From NCBI GenBank assembly GCA_964562425.1, contig CAZLTJ010000083.1, positions 1-8,962 of the forward strand: a stretch of 8,962 nt of DNA. Direction: 5' to 3'. Under the pieces are notes generated by a model. The model saw only the letters and a list, made by a program, of their open reading frames with translations, was not told where the DNA came from and searched no databases. A program made the position numbers and the translations under genes. Positions 1 to 6,447 of this stretch are shown piece after piece; positions within the stretch are counted from its first letter, which is position 1; each line of letters starts with the position of its first letter. The stretch is from JAUWMV01 sp964562425 (GTDB lineage: Bacteria; UBP14; UBA6098; B30-G16).

Positions 1-158
1 TTTAAAAAGTTGTCAATTTATAAATCCAAATCCTTACTATTACTATTAATATTGAATTTATTATAAATATGCAAATTTTTTTTAAAAAAAAATTAAAAAT
101 GCAAATTTTATTTTACTGAAGTTTTATGTAAATCGGATTAGTTGAAATGTAAAAATAA
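1..158. other. AT-rich intergenic region downstream of the barrel-protein gene
   Basis: No gene is visible. The stretch is almost all A/T. It contains an A/T-only self-complementary run at about 74-94 (eight T followed by nine A), which could form a weak AT hairpin or curved DNA but lacks the GC stem of a standard terminator. A promoter-like pair on the minus strand, TTTACA (132-127), 16 nt, TAAAAT (110-105), could serve a next minus-strand gene outside the window. Such matches are common by chance in DNA this AT-rich. Confidence 0.4.
69..109. repeat. Direct repeat ATGCAAATTTT, two copies, 30-bp period
   Basis: The 11-mer ATGCAAATTTT occurs at 69-79 and again at 99-109, with the A/T-only palindromic run between them. 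It could be a protein-binding pair, a local duplication, or chance in low-complexity DNA. No function can be assigned. Confidence 0.5.
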
Positions 159-2892
159 TTAAAACTCCAGATTAAGAGACCAGTAATGATGTGGTTTGCC
201 ATAAGCTTTGGTGAAATCGGATCGCCATGCTATATCATATTGCATAGCGAAGATCCAAATCCATGATCGGAATCCAAATCCAAGTCCCATTTTTGGATCT
301 TTAAATTTGCCGTGCTCAAAGAATCTGAAATTTGATAGAGGTCCTTTTGTAGCACCGCCAAGGTCCATAAATATAGCTCCATTAAGTCCCTGTACAGTCA
401 TTGGTGGAAATCCCAAACTTAAATACTCGATGAATGGGTATCTAAATTCAAGGTTAATAAGGGAATAGATGTGCCCTGGAATCTCAAAATAATCGTATCC
501 CCTTAAAGGAGAAATAATAGAGTTAATGTATATGTCCTCGAGGGAATACACATTATTTGTAGCTTTTTTATAGTATATCCATTGCGGAGTTCCACCTAAA
601 TAGAAAGTTTTTCTATGTTTGCCGAATGAATAGCCACCAGAAAATCTCATAGCCAGACTATAATTTCCACCAAGCTGCAGGTATTTTCTACCATCAACCT
701 CCAATGCCATGTGATTAAGTGGATTGCGACCAATATTGGGTAAATAGTCCACATTAAATAAATATCTTTCTCCAACCACAGGACCGGTGGAACCCCAGAG
801 AGTATTATCCTTAACATAACTTGCTTGAAACAAAAGATTTTCAGAATAGAACTGCTCATACGGTGACGTGTAATAATATCTATCCACAGTAAAAAATGTA
901 GTTTTAAATTCAGCTCTTGTGAATTGGGAGAACGGATATCTTAGATCGATTTTGGTACCATAATTCCTATCACTGAATTCATTCCAGTAATTATCTCTGA
1001 AATAATACTTGTAATGGAACAGCGAGAAAAACATATCTGTTCTTTTTTTCATATAACCATAACCTAAATAGAAATTAGAATTGTCAATACTTCTGGAAAG
1101 ATCAGTTGCAATAATAATCTGATGATCTCCAAGCAAATCTGAAAGCATAAGAAGACTCGATCCTTGAATACCGTAATAGGTGCTGTATCCTACGTTAACC
1201 ATCGCTAGATCGGCGGTAAAATAAGGCTTATACGGCTTTGGACCGGAACTGTCCATATCTTCTTCATACTTAAATTTCGATAGTTCACCGCTGTATAGCT
1301 CAACTGACATATCGACTTCTAAGGTATCTTTAAGTCCATCGTACGGTCCAGTTTCAAATACATATTGGTATTTCTTTAATGAATCCAAAGGCTTAATTGA
1401 TTCGAGAAGGTAGATGTCCCAGCCACCAAACCAGAATCCTGAAAATGCAATCTTTGAACCTTTGCCAGAAAATGAAGGACAAATTGCATCCCCAAGAAAG
1501 TCGGAGAGAACATATGTTGTATCATCTTCAAGGTCGATTAAATATAAACTTGCAACACCATTTACTCGGGATGTATAAACTAATCGATTATCTATTGGAG
1601 AAAAGGATGGATAGATATTGTTTGCTCCATCTTCAGTTAAAGCCTGAATGCTCTGGGTTTCCATATCCATGAGGAAAATGTTGTATCTACCATATTGGTC
1701 AAATTTCGGGTAATTACCCGGGTCGGTTGTATCCACAAGAGGTCTATCCGAAGTGAATGCAAGGAGTTTTCCATCAGAAGAGAAAGTAGGATAATTATCA
1801 TCATAAATATCATCGGTCAATTTTTTCAATAATTCTCCACTTGTATCTGCAAGATAAAGATCTCGCTGTCCATTAGCTAATCCAGCAAAGACGATTTTTA
1901 AACCATCTGGGGAATATATTGGTGAACTTACCTCTCGAATATCATCATCTTTAAATGTAAGCGTTTTAATACGTTTTCGATTTAATAAATCGTAAGTAAC
2001 GATGCCGTCTATTCCGCCAAGTTTAACAGAATATAGTAAATACTTGCCATCTGGTGAGAAAGATAATCGGCTGGAAAACTCATGAAATGATTGTGCATGA
2101 CTTGTTCTCTCGCCTTTCTCCAGTAGATGAACCATTTGTGTAGGTATATCCATTAGATACAAATTAACATAATCACCCCGATTTGATATAAAAGCAATCT
2201 GCTCCTTTTGTGGGTTATATGCTGGTTGAAGGCTAAAAAAGCTTTTATCCTTTACATGATCGGTAAGCCTTGTGGCAATGTCCTTTTGGATTGTGTGATC
2301 TGAAATGTCAGAATAATATCGTTTTCGAGCCCAAAGTTTCCAGTCCTCATAGAAATCCTCGATAGCAATCCCGAGAGAAGCTTTTATAACTCTGTCTTCA
2401 GATAGCTCGATTTTACCTTTTGCAATTGTCTCGCCGATTTTTTCTCTGCCCCATCGTTCTGCAATATAATGGATCATGGATTGCCCTTGTTTGTAAGCCA
2501 GATAACCGTTAAGATATTCGGGTGGCATAACATAATCGTTAATTATAGCATCCCTAATGTACATATCCGCTTCAGAATCCCAGCCTTTGCTTTCAAATTC
2601 AGATAAACCTTCAGCCATCCAGAGNNNNNNNNNNNNNNNNNNNNNNNNNNNNNNNNNNNNNNNNNNNNNNNNNNNNNNNNNNNNNNNNNNNNNNNNNNNN
2701 NNNNNNNNNNNNNNNNNNNNNNNNAACTGCAAATTCCATAAGGTGTTCATAACCCTTTGGGTAGTATATTTGGAAGTTTGTTGTCTTTATCTGATACCAT
2801 TCGTAATTGTCGTATTTGACCTTATTTCTGCCAAACTGCTGAGCTGCAATAAGACCTGAGATTGTGAGTATTATTGTAATTGTTTTTCGCAT
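159..2892 (-). CDS. Secreted peptidase MA-like / PD40 beta-propeller / Omp85-like outer-membrane barrel protein (interrupted by assembly gap)
   Basis: Start is the ATG at 2892, chosen because GGAGG lies 10 nt upstream; an in-frame ATG at 2910 lacks this. The N-terminus (MRKTITIILTISGLIA, then AQQ) is a Sec signal peptide, followed by a short segment (IYYPKGYEHLMEFAV) cut by the N gap. After the gap comes LWMAEGLSEFE, which resembles the segment carrying the third zinc ligand (Glu) of gluzincin peptidases; the expected HExxH would lie in the gap. From about 2240 to 1400 there are six PD40/TolB-like repeats (patterns such as YSPDGLKIVFAG, FSSDGKLLAFTS), implying a six-bladed propeller. From about 1250 to the end is an Omp85/BamA-type barrel with the signature SPLRGYDYF, and the last residue is Phe, as in many outer-membrane proteins. 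About 877 residues are visible plus those hidden. Known proteins of this architecture are poorly characterised; a role in surface proteolysis or binding is inference. Peptidase activity cannot be confirmed. Confidence 0.85.
2625..2724. other. Assembly gap (100 N)
   Basis: Exactly 100 ambiguous bases, a common placeholder for a gap of unknown size. Both flanks stop at codon boundaries of the same gene (GTT for Val at 2727-2725; CTC for Leu at 2624-2622), but the two reading frames do not match across 100 bases. The true missing length must therefore be a multiple of three if the gene is intact. By family comparison, roughly 100 residues including the zinc-binding HExxH motif should be missing; that figure is from memory of the family, not measured. 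Confidence 0.95.
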
Positions 2893-2940
2893 GGATCCAA
2901 CACCTCCCAACTTAAAAGACTCATCCCATCACTTCAGGTT

Positions 2941-2970
2941 TATATATATCCTAAAATTCTCAAAATTCAA
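2941..2970 (-). promoter_or_regulatory. Candidate sigma-70-like promoter for the barrel-protein gene
   Basis: On the minus strand TTGAAT (2970-2965) is followed after 16 nt by TATATA (2948-2943). A second TATATA register gives an 18-nt spacer. This would leave a leader of roughly 40 nt before the ATG at 2892, containing the GGGAGGTG ribosome site at 2908-2901. A separate promoter is plausible because 261 bp separate this gene from the endonuclease gene upstream. The evidence is motif match only. Confidence 0.4.
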
Positions 2971-3073
2971 GAATTATTACTATGTATTGATTTTAGTTTC
3001 GACCACAACGGAATCATGTTTTTTTAATTGTTTGTGTTTAGATTAAAATTTATGATAACTCATTAAGAAGGAT

Positions 3074-3096
3074 TACAGTAAGTGTATTTTACCGTA
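3074..3096. repeat. Imperfect inverted repeat TACAGTAA / TTACCGTA
   Basis: The left arm TACAGTAA (3074-3081) and right arm TTACCGTA (3089-3096) are complementary at seven of eight positions around a 7-base loop. Transcribed from the minus strand, the mismatch becomes a G-U pair, giving a continuous short stem about 60 nt after the endonuclease stop. No T-run follows, so a standard terminator is unlikely. It could be a weak 3' stem-loop or an operator-like dyad. Confidence 0.4.
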
Positions 3097-3153
3097 TATA
3101 TGATTAAAGATTTAGAAATTCCATAATTTAAGTGAATAAGTCTGTTATATGTA

Positions 3154-3777
3154 TTATTTTTGGTGATTATTCATGTTATCATTTTTTTCTTTGTTTCTAT
3201 CATTTGGTCTTTGTATATGATTATTAATTCCAAACTTTTCATAAGCATCGAATACTGCTTTGCAAAATTTTATCATTCTATCATCATTGGTAGTGATTGC
3301 TTTTTCATAAATTTTTATAAAATATCTTTTTCCTGCTTCGGTTTGCGAATAATTCTTTTTCATTAAATTATGTTCCGTACAAAGAGTTTGCCCGTTATTA
3401 ATATCGTTAGTTCCTCCTCTATCCATAGGTTTAATATGATCAACTACTAACTCAACACCATCATCTATACCTCTTCCACATACAACACATTTGTAACCAT
3501 CTCTTTCTAAAATTTCTTTTCTAATTTTAGGTGGGAAAACCCATAAATCAACGTTGTGAATGTAATCAGTATCGTATTTATATACACCTTTTTTGACCTT
3601 TATAAGTTTACCCTCCTGATATAATTTTCTTATTGCCCTCCACGTATCTCTAGGTGGAGTATCATAGTCTTTTAGCCATTGTGATGAAACCCAGTCAACA
3701 ACTGGGCCATGTGGTATATCTTCATCTGGATGTTTCTCAAAATATTCCAAGACTAATTCACTTATAGTTTTACTCAT
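3154..3777 (-). CDS. HNH endonuclease, probable type II restriction enzyme
   Basis: A 207-residue protein. Residues about 1-70 look like a winged-helix DNA-binding domain (helical start, then TPPRDTWRAIRKLYQEG and a basic beta-hairpin IKVKKGVYKYD). Residues about 88-140 form a zinc-bound HNH (beta-beta-alpha metal) nuclease: C97-x2-C100, the DH pair at 113-114, Asn128 in NNGQTLC, and C133-x2-H136-N137. C97, C100, C133 and H136 should bind structural zinc; H114 is the likely general base. The tail after about 190 is Asn/Lys-rich and probably disordered. The ATG lies 2 bp after the methyltransferase stop, and its ribosome site (GAGG at 3788-3785, spacing 7) is inside that gene, implying translational coupling. 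HNH enzymes paired this way with a methyltransferase are usually type II restriction endonucleases that cut double-stranded DNA at the methylated site; the target is unknown. GC on sampled lines is about 30%, below the neighbours. Confidence 0.85.
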   Translation of the reverse strand: MSKTISELVLEYFEKHPDEDIPHGPVVDWVSSQWLKDYDTPPRDTWRAIRKLYQEGKLIKVKKGVYKYDTDYIHNVDLWVFPPKIRKEILERDGYKCVVCGRGIDDGVELVVDHIKPMDRGGTNDINNGQTLCTEHNLMKKNYSQTEAGKRYFIKIYEKAITTNDDRMIKFCKAVFDAYEKFGINNHIQRPNDRNKEKNDNMNNHQK

Positions 3778-3779
3778 AA

Positions 3780-4580
3780 TTATACCTCTTGAAATAACCT
3801 TCTTTCATTTATTTTAGCTTCAACAATTATTCTCTTCTTTGCGAGTTCGCAATAAGTTTCATCAATATCAATTCCAACCACATTTCTATTATTCAAATAA
3901 CCAGCAATTAAAGTCGTTCCACTCCCCATGAAAGGGTCTAAAACTGTATCACCAATAAAGGTAAAAAGCTTTATACATCTTCTAGGTAGTTCAATAGGAA
4001 ATGGTGCAGGATGTCCAATTTTCTTTTTGCTTTCTCCCGAGAATGTCCAGAGTCCATTTGTCCACTCTAAAAATTCTTTTTTTAATACATCAGATTTTTT
4101 TGAACCACTTGTTTTCTTCCAAATTTTCTTATATAAAACAACAATTAATTCAACTGGAGCTATAACATAGGGCGCTGAAGCAGAAAGCCATGATCCCCAG
4201 GCTGTTCTTCTTGAGATATTACCTTCATTCCATATAATTGTAGAATGATATTTAAAACCGATTTCTTTGGAGATTGTGGTTATGTCTGCCCCTACACTTT
4301 GTTGTCCACCTTTGTTTTTATCCAAAGGAATATTTAAGCAAAACCTTCCATCGTCTTTTAGCCATTCGAAACATCGGTATAGCCATTTCTTGCTAAATGT
4401 AAGGTAATCTTCATACAAAAGCTTATCGTTATGCGATGTATACTTAATATCTACGTTGTAAGGTGGTGATGTTATAATTAAATCTATACTTTTATTAGGA
4501 ATTTCTGTGGTTGTTAAAATATCGTCATTTATGATTTTTAACTTTTCACCTTCAAAAAAAATGTTATTAGATACATTCAT
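3780..4580 (-). CDS. Site-specific DNA methyltransferase (beta class, amino-methylating), type II modification enzyme
   Basis: The enzyme transfers a methyl group from S-adenosylmethionine to the exocyclic amino group of adenine (N6) or cytosine (N4). The catalytic motif IV, TSPPYN, lies near the N-terminus (residues 37-42), while the AdoMet-binding motif I, VLDPFMGSGTT, lies near the C-terminus (about 213-223) followed by GIDID. This order defines the beta class. SPPY rather than DPPY is more common in N4-cytosine enzymes, but this is not decisive. Length is 266 residues from the ATG at 4580, typical for the class. I prefer this start because GGAG sits 9 nt upstream (4593-4590); an in-frame ATG at 4595 adds five residues but has only a weak purine stretch. 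The gene is followed 2 bp later by the HNH endonuclease, forming a restriction-modification operon, in which methylation would protect host DNA. GC is about 35% on sampled lines. Confidence 0.92.
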   Translation of the reverse strand: MNVSNNIFFEGEKLKIINDDILTTTEIPNKSIDLIITSPPYNVDIKYTSHNDKLLYEDYLTFSKKWLYRCFEWLKDDGRFCLNIPLDKNKGGQQSVGADITTISKEIGFKYHSTIIWNEGNISRRTAWGSWLSASAPYVIAPVELIVVLYKKIWKKTSGSKKSDVLKKEFLEWTNGLWTFSGESKKKIGHPAPFPIELPRRCIKLFTFIGDTVLDPFMGSGTTLIAGYLNNRNVVGIDIDETYCELAKKRIIVEAKINERRLFQEV

Positions 4581-4595
4581 TTTCAAATTCTCCAT

Positions 4596-4686
4596 TTCTT
4601 AATAAATATACCATATATCTCACTCGAGTAAACCAAACATAGTTCCTCGGTGATTACTCTTCAGATTGTAAGAATCCACTTATATT
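4596..4686. other. ribH-methyltransferase intergenic spacer
   Basis: Ninety-one bp separate the ribH stop from the longer methyltransferase start. An imperfect stem can be drawn from the minus strand (GTGGATT pairing with AATCAC with a bulge, about 4648-4677), but no T-run follows, so read-through from ribH remains possible. The promoter-like sequence and palindrome near 4605-4632 are described separately. Confidence 0.4.
4605..4632 (-). promoter_or_regulatory. Candidate promoter of the restriction-modification operon with an overlapping palindrome
   Basis: On the minus strand TTTACT (4632-4627), a 16-nt spacer and TATATT (4610-4605) resemble a sigma-70 promoter. The 8-bp palindrome ACTCGAGT (4622-4629) overlaps the -35 edge and spacer, a position suited to a repressor or to self-control by the methyltransferase. 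A transcript starting about 7 nt after the -10 would begin near 4598, giving almost no leader for the ATG at 4595 but a normal ribosome site for the ATG at 4580. Motif evidence only. Confidence 0.35.
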
Positions 4687-5157
4687 TCAGATCTGTTTCA
4701 TTTTGTCGAAAAGCGAAATTAATTCTATAACCGATTCTGCGGCAGTCCAACCCTTATTGCCAGCCTTTGTTCCAGCGCGTTCAATGGCTTGTTCGATATT
4801 ATCGGTTGTTAGTATACCGTATGAAATTGGGACACCTGTAGTAAGAGCAGTCTGCGCGATTCCTTTTGTAACTTCTGCTGCAATATAAGTGAAATGAGGT
4901 GTATCACCTCTAATTAAAGCACCAAGGCAGATCAAACCACTGTATTTGTCGAGTTCAGCGAGCTTCTTAGCTGTGATTGGGATTTCGAATGCTCCCGGAA
5001 CCCAAAACACATCCACATTATTTAAGTCGGCTCCATGACGTGATAGGTAATCTATTGTTCCTTCGAGTAGTTTTCCCGAAATAAACTCGTTGAATCTGCT
5101 GACTATGATCGCAAGTTTTAGTCCGCTAACGGAGAAATCTCCCTTAAATTCTCTCAT
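4687..5157 (-). CDS. ribH: 6,7-dimethyl-8-ribityllumazine synthase
   Basis: This cytoplasmic enzyme condenses 5-amino-6-ribitylaminouracil with 3,4-dihydroxy-2-butanone 4-phosphate to make the riboflavin precursor lumazine. The 156-residue length is standard. Conserved segments are present in order: SRFNE (20-24, substrate ring stacking by Phe22), VPGAFEIP (53-60), CLGALIRGDTPHF (77-89) with the catalytic His88, and the phosphate-site region including Arg127, then GTKAGNKG (129-136). The numbering of His88 and Arg127 coincides with the Bacillus subtilis enzyme. The ATG is preceded by AGGA with 5-nt spacing. It lies 25 bp after the secreted-protein gene, so the two are probably co-transcribed. 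No other riboflavin genes are in the window and I see no FMN riboswitch next to it, so the remaining pathway genes must be elsewhere. Family known, active site complete. Confidence 0.97.
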   Translation of the reverse strand: MREFKGDFSVSGLKLAIIVSRFNEFISGKLLEGTIDYLSRHGADLNNVDVFWVPGAFEIPITAKKLAELDKYSGLICLGALIRGDTPHFTYIAAEVTKGIAQTALTTGVPISYGILTTDNIEQAIERAGTKAGNKGWTAAESVIELISLFDKMKQI

Positions 5158-5164
5158 TTTATTC

Positions 5165-5188
5165 CTTTCTATTCAAAGCTTTCTATTC
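5165..5188. repeat. 10-bp direct repeat across the gene junction upstream of ribH
   Basis: The 10-mer CTTTCTATTC occurs at 5165-5174 and 5179-5188. Read on the minus strand (GAATAGAAAG), the first copy includes the TAG stop of the secreted-protein gene and the second runs into the AAGGA ribosome site of ribH. This looks like a small tandem duplication (14-bp period) at the gene junction. Confidence 0.6.
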
Positions 5189-6175
5189 GACAACTTCTAA
5201 TAGTTTGGCATTAAATGTTTCTTGATAGAAATAAAAAATCGGTCTTTTCTCGTTAGTTGACAGGTTTATCTCTTCGCCTTTTATATTTCTCGATTTATCG
5301 GTTTTATATTCAACGAGAAAACCGTTATCTACATCAAAAACTATCTTTCCACTTATATCGCCTTCTGCATGTATATCAACATCATACATATTGTCATCTT
5401 GTTCGGTTTGACCTTTCTGGACAAACTCAAAATTTCCACCGACCTTTATCTCCGCAATCAGATTGTCATCAACCTTCTTAAAACCAACAACATTATATTC
5501 TTGATTTGTCTTTGTATTAATGTCTAAACCTTGGTCGGTATATGTAGTTTCTGTTACAGAGCTCCAACTGAAGTTTTCTGTCAGATTAGTGTCCGGTAAA
5601 TGCGGTGAAAGTACAAAATTCATTGGTGATATGTCGCTTTTTTCTTGTTCCTCTTCTAAATCTAATCCTTCAATTTCAATTATTCCACCTTCTTTGTTTA
5701 CAAAAACTTTAAATACTATATCTTTAAGTTCCTCAACATCATCCGATTCTGAAATTTGTTGATTTGTAAATACAGTAATAGCAACATTATCGAAAGTATA
5801 TTCCATTACATATAGCGAATCAAAGGATACATTTTCGGAATCTTTTTCCACAACTGCTTCTTCTTCCGTTCTTGTTGCTGTGTCTTTTACCTCGGTTTCA
5901 ATTTCTTCATCATATTCAAAAGTGTCGGGTATTATATCTAATACTTTAATTATTGCTTGTACATTCCCTTGAACGAGTTTGGATTGTGTTGCTCCCTTGT
6001 GAGTGTATTCATTTAGCATTTGAATCTTTATCTTAAATTTGAAAGTTTTTCCAACCGAGGGTCTTAACGATAATTCGATGCCTTCTTTGGGGATTTTAAC
6101 TTTTTTCTTTTTAGCCTGAATTGGTATAACAAACATTAGAATTAATCCGATGATAAAGAGCGTTTTGATTTTCAT
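5183..6175 (-). CDS. Secreted protein of unknown function
   Basis: I do not recognise a specific function. The start at 6175 is chosen because a perfect AGGAGG (6188-6183) lies 7 nt upstream; an in-frame ATG at 6217 would add 14 residues and hide the signal peptide start. From 6175 the product has 330 residues: a Sec signal peptide (MKIKTLFIIGLILMFVIPIQA, likely cut after the last Ala, no lipobox Cys), a Lys-rich segment, then a beta-rich body starting with GIELSLRPSVGKTFKFKIKI. A strongly acidic segment lies at about residues 95-130 (EYDEEIETEV...TEEEAVVEKDSE). The late part has alternating strands such as GKIVFDVDNGFLVEYKTDKS. The general layout resembles exported proteins annotated as DUF6263, but I cannot confirm that. 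It should lie in the periplasm or be envelope-associated. It precedes ribH by 25 bp, probably in one operon, though no functional link to riboflavin synthesis is evident. Confidence 0.8.
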   Translation of the reverse strand: MKIKTLFIIGLILMFVIPIQAKKKKVKIPKEGIELSLRPSVGKTFKFKIKIQMLNEYTHKGATQSKLVQGNVQAIIKVLDIIPDTFEYDEEIETEVKDTATRTEEEAVVEKDSENVSFDSLYVMEYTFDNVAITVFTNQQISESDDVEELKDIVFKVFVNKEGGIIEIEGLDLEEEQEKSDISPMNFVLSPHLPDTNLTENFSWSSVTETTYTDQGLDINTKTNQEYNVVGFKKVDDNLIAEIKVGGNFEFVQKGQTEQDDNMYDVDIHAEGDISGKIVFDVDNGFLVEYKTDKSRNIKGEEINLSTNEKRPIFYFYQETFNAKLLEVVE

Positions 6176-6447
6176 TAAGAAACCTCCTGATTGATTCTTC
6201 AATAATTGTTTTTGCATATAACAAATATAGGCTATGATTATGAAATAGCTATAATTTTAATTTTGAAAAGTACCAATAAGATTCATTAGATCGGGGGAAT
6301 ATTGCCGGAGTATCGGACAAAAGAGAAATTCTCGACAATTTAATTAATTAAAACTCACATATTCTGCATAATTAATTTATTAAGAACGCACAAAGTCTTT
6401 GGTTTTCTTTGATGAAAAAATCCCTTAAGCTCATCTTTCAGAATTTC
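6176..6447. other. topA-secreted-protein intergenic region
   Basis: This 272-bp stretch follows the topA stop. It holds the AGGAGG ribosome site (6188-6183) of the next gene and a pair of short palindromes at 6227-6252. A possible small hairpin near 6391-6411 (CAAAG and CTTTG arms) lacks a T-run. I see no RNA gene, riboswitch or strong terminator. The length suggests the secreted-protein gene has its own promoter; AT-rich -10-like strings around 6215-6231 are candidates but no good -35 goes with them. Confidence 0.4.
6227..6252. promoter_or_regulatory. Paired short palindromes upstream of the secreted-protein gene
   Basis: ATAGGCTAT (6227-6235, symmetric around a central G) and ATAGCTAT (6245-6252, perfect) are separated by 9 bp, giving a centre-to-centre distance of about 17-18 bp. 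They lie about 50-75 bp upstream of the ATG at 6175, where an operator would be expected. The words are short and AT-rich, so chance is a real alternative. Confidence 0.25.

Larger units (their letters stand above)
2893..3153. other. Intergenic region between endonuclease and barrel-protein genes
   Basis: This 261-bp AT-rich stretch holds the ribosome site and candidate promoter of the barrel-protein gene and an imperfect inverted repeat at 3074-3096. Short open frames on the plus strand have no family features, no good ribosome site and low-complexity composition, so I do not call them genes. I see no convincing terminator after the endonuclease stop: the nearest small stem (AAATT, four bases, AATTT) has no GC pairs in the arms and no following T-run. 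Confidence 0.5.

Noticed and set aside
2864..3046. Small plus-strand open frame of 60 codons across the barrel-protein start region
   Set aside because: It overlaps the well-supported signal peptide and ribosome site on the other strand, and its product is low-complexity with no recognisable features.
3154..3777. HNH protein as a homing endonuclease or a stand-alone mobile nuclease
   Set aside because: Direct coupling to a DNA methyltransferase, and no intron or intein context, make a restriction role much more likely.
3928..4170. Plus-strand open frames inside the methyltransferase and other genes (for example 208-468, 1397-1672, 6826-7119, 8419-8700)
   Set aside because: They lie opposite strongly supported minus-strand genes, show no family features and have no ribosome sites I can see. 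They are mirror frames of the real genes.
4596..4686. Rho-independent terminator after ribH
   Set aside because: The best stem is bulged with a long loop and no T-run follows.
2893..4686. Flanking direct repeats marking insertion of the restriction cassette
   Set aside because: Comparing the two flanking spacers by eye gave no shared repeat long enough to exceed chance, and there is no transposase or integrase in the window.
5158..6447. FMN riboswitch controlling ribH
   Set aside because: The 25-bp space before ribH is too short, and I could not recognise the conserved RFN core in the region upstream of the secreted-protein gene.
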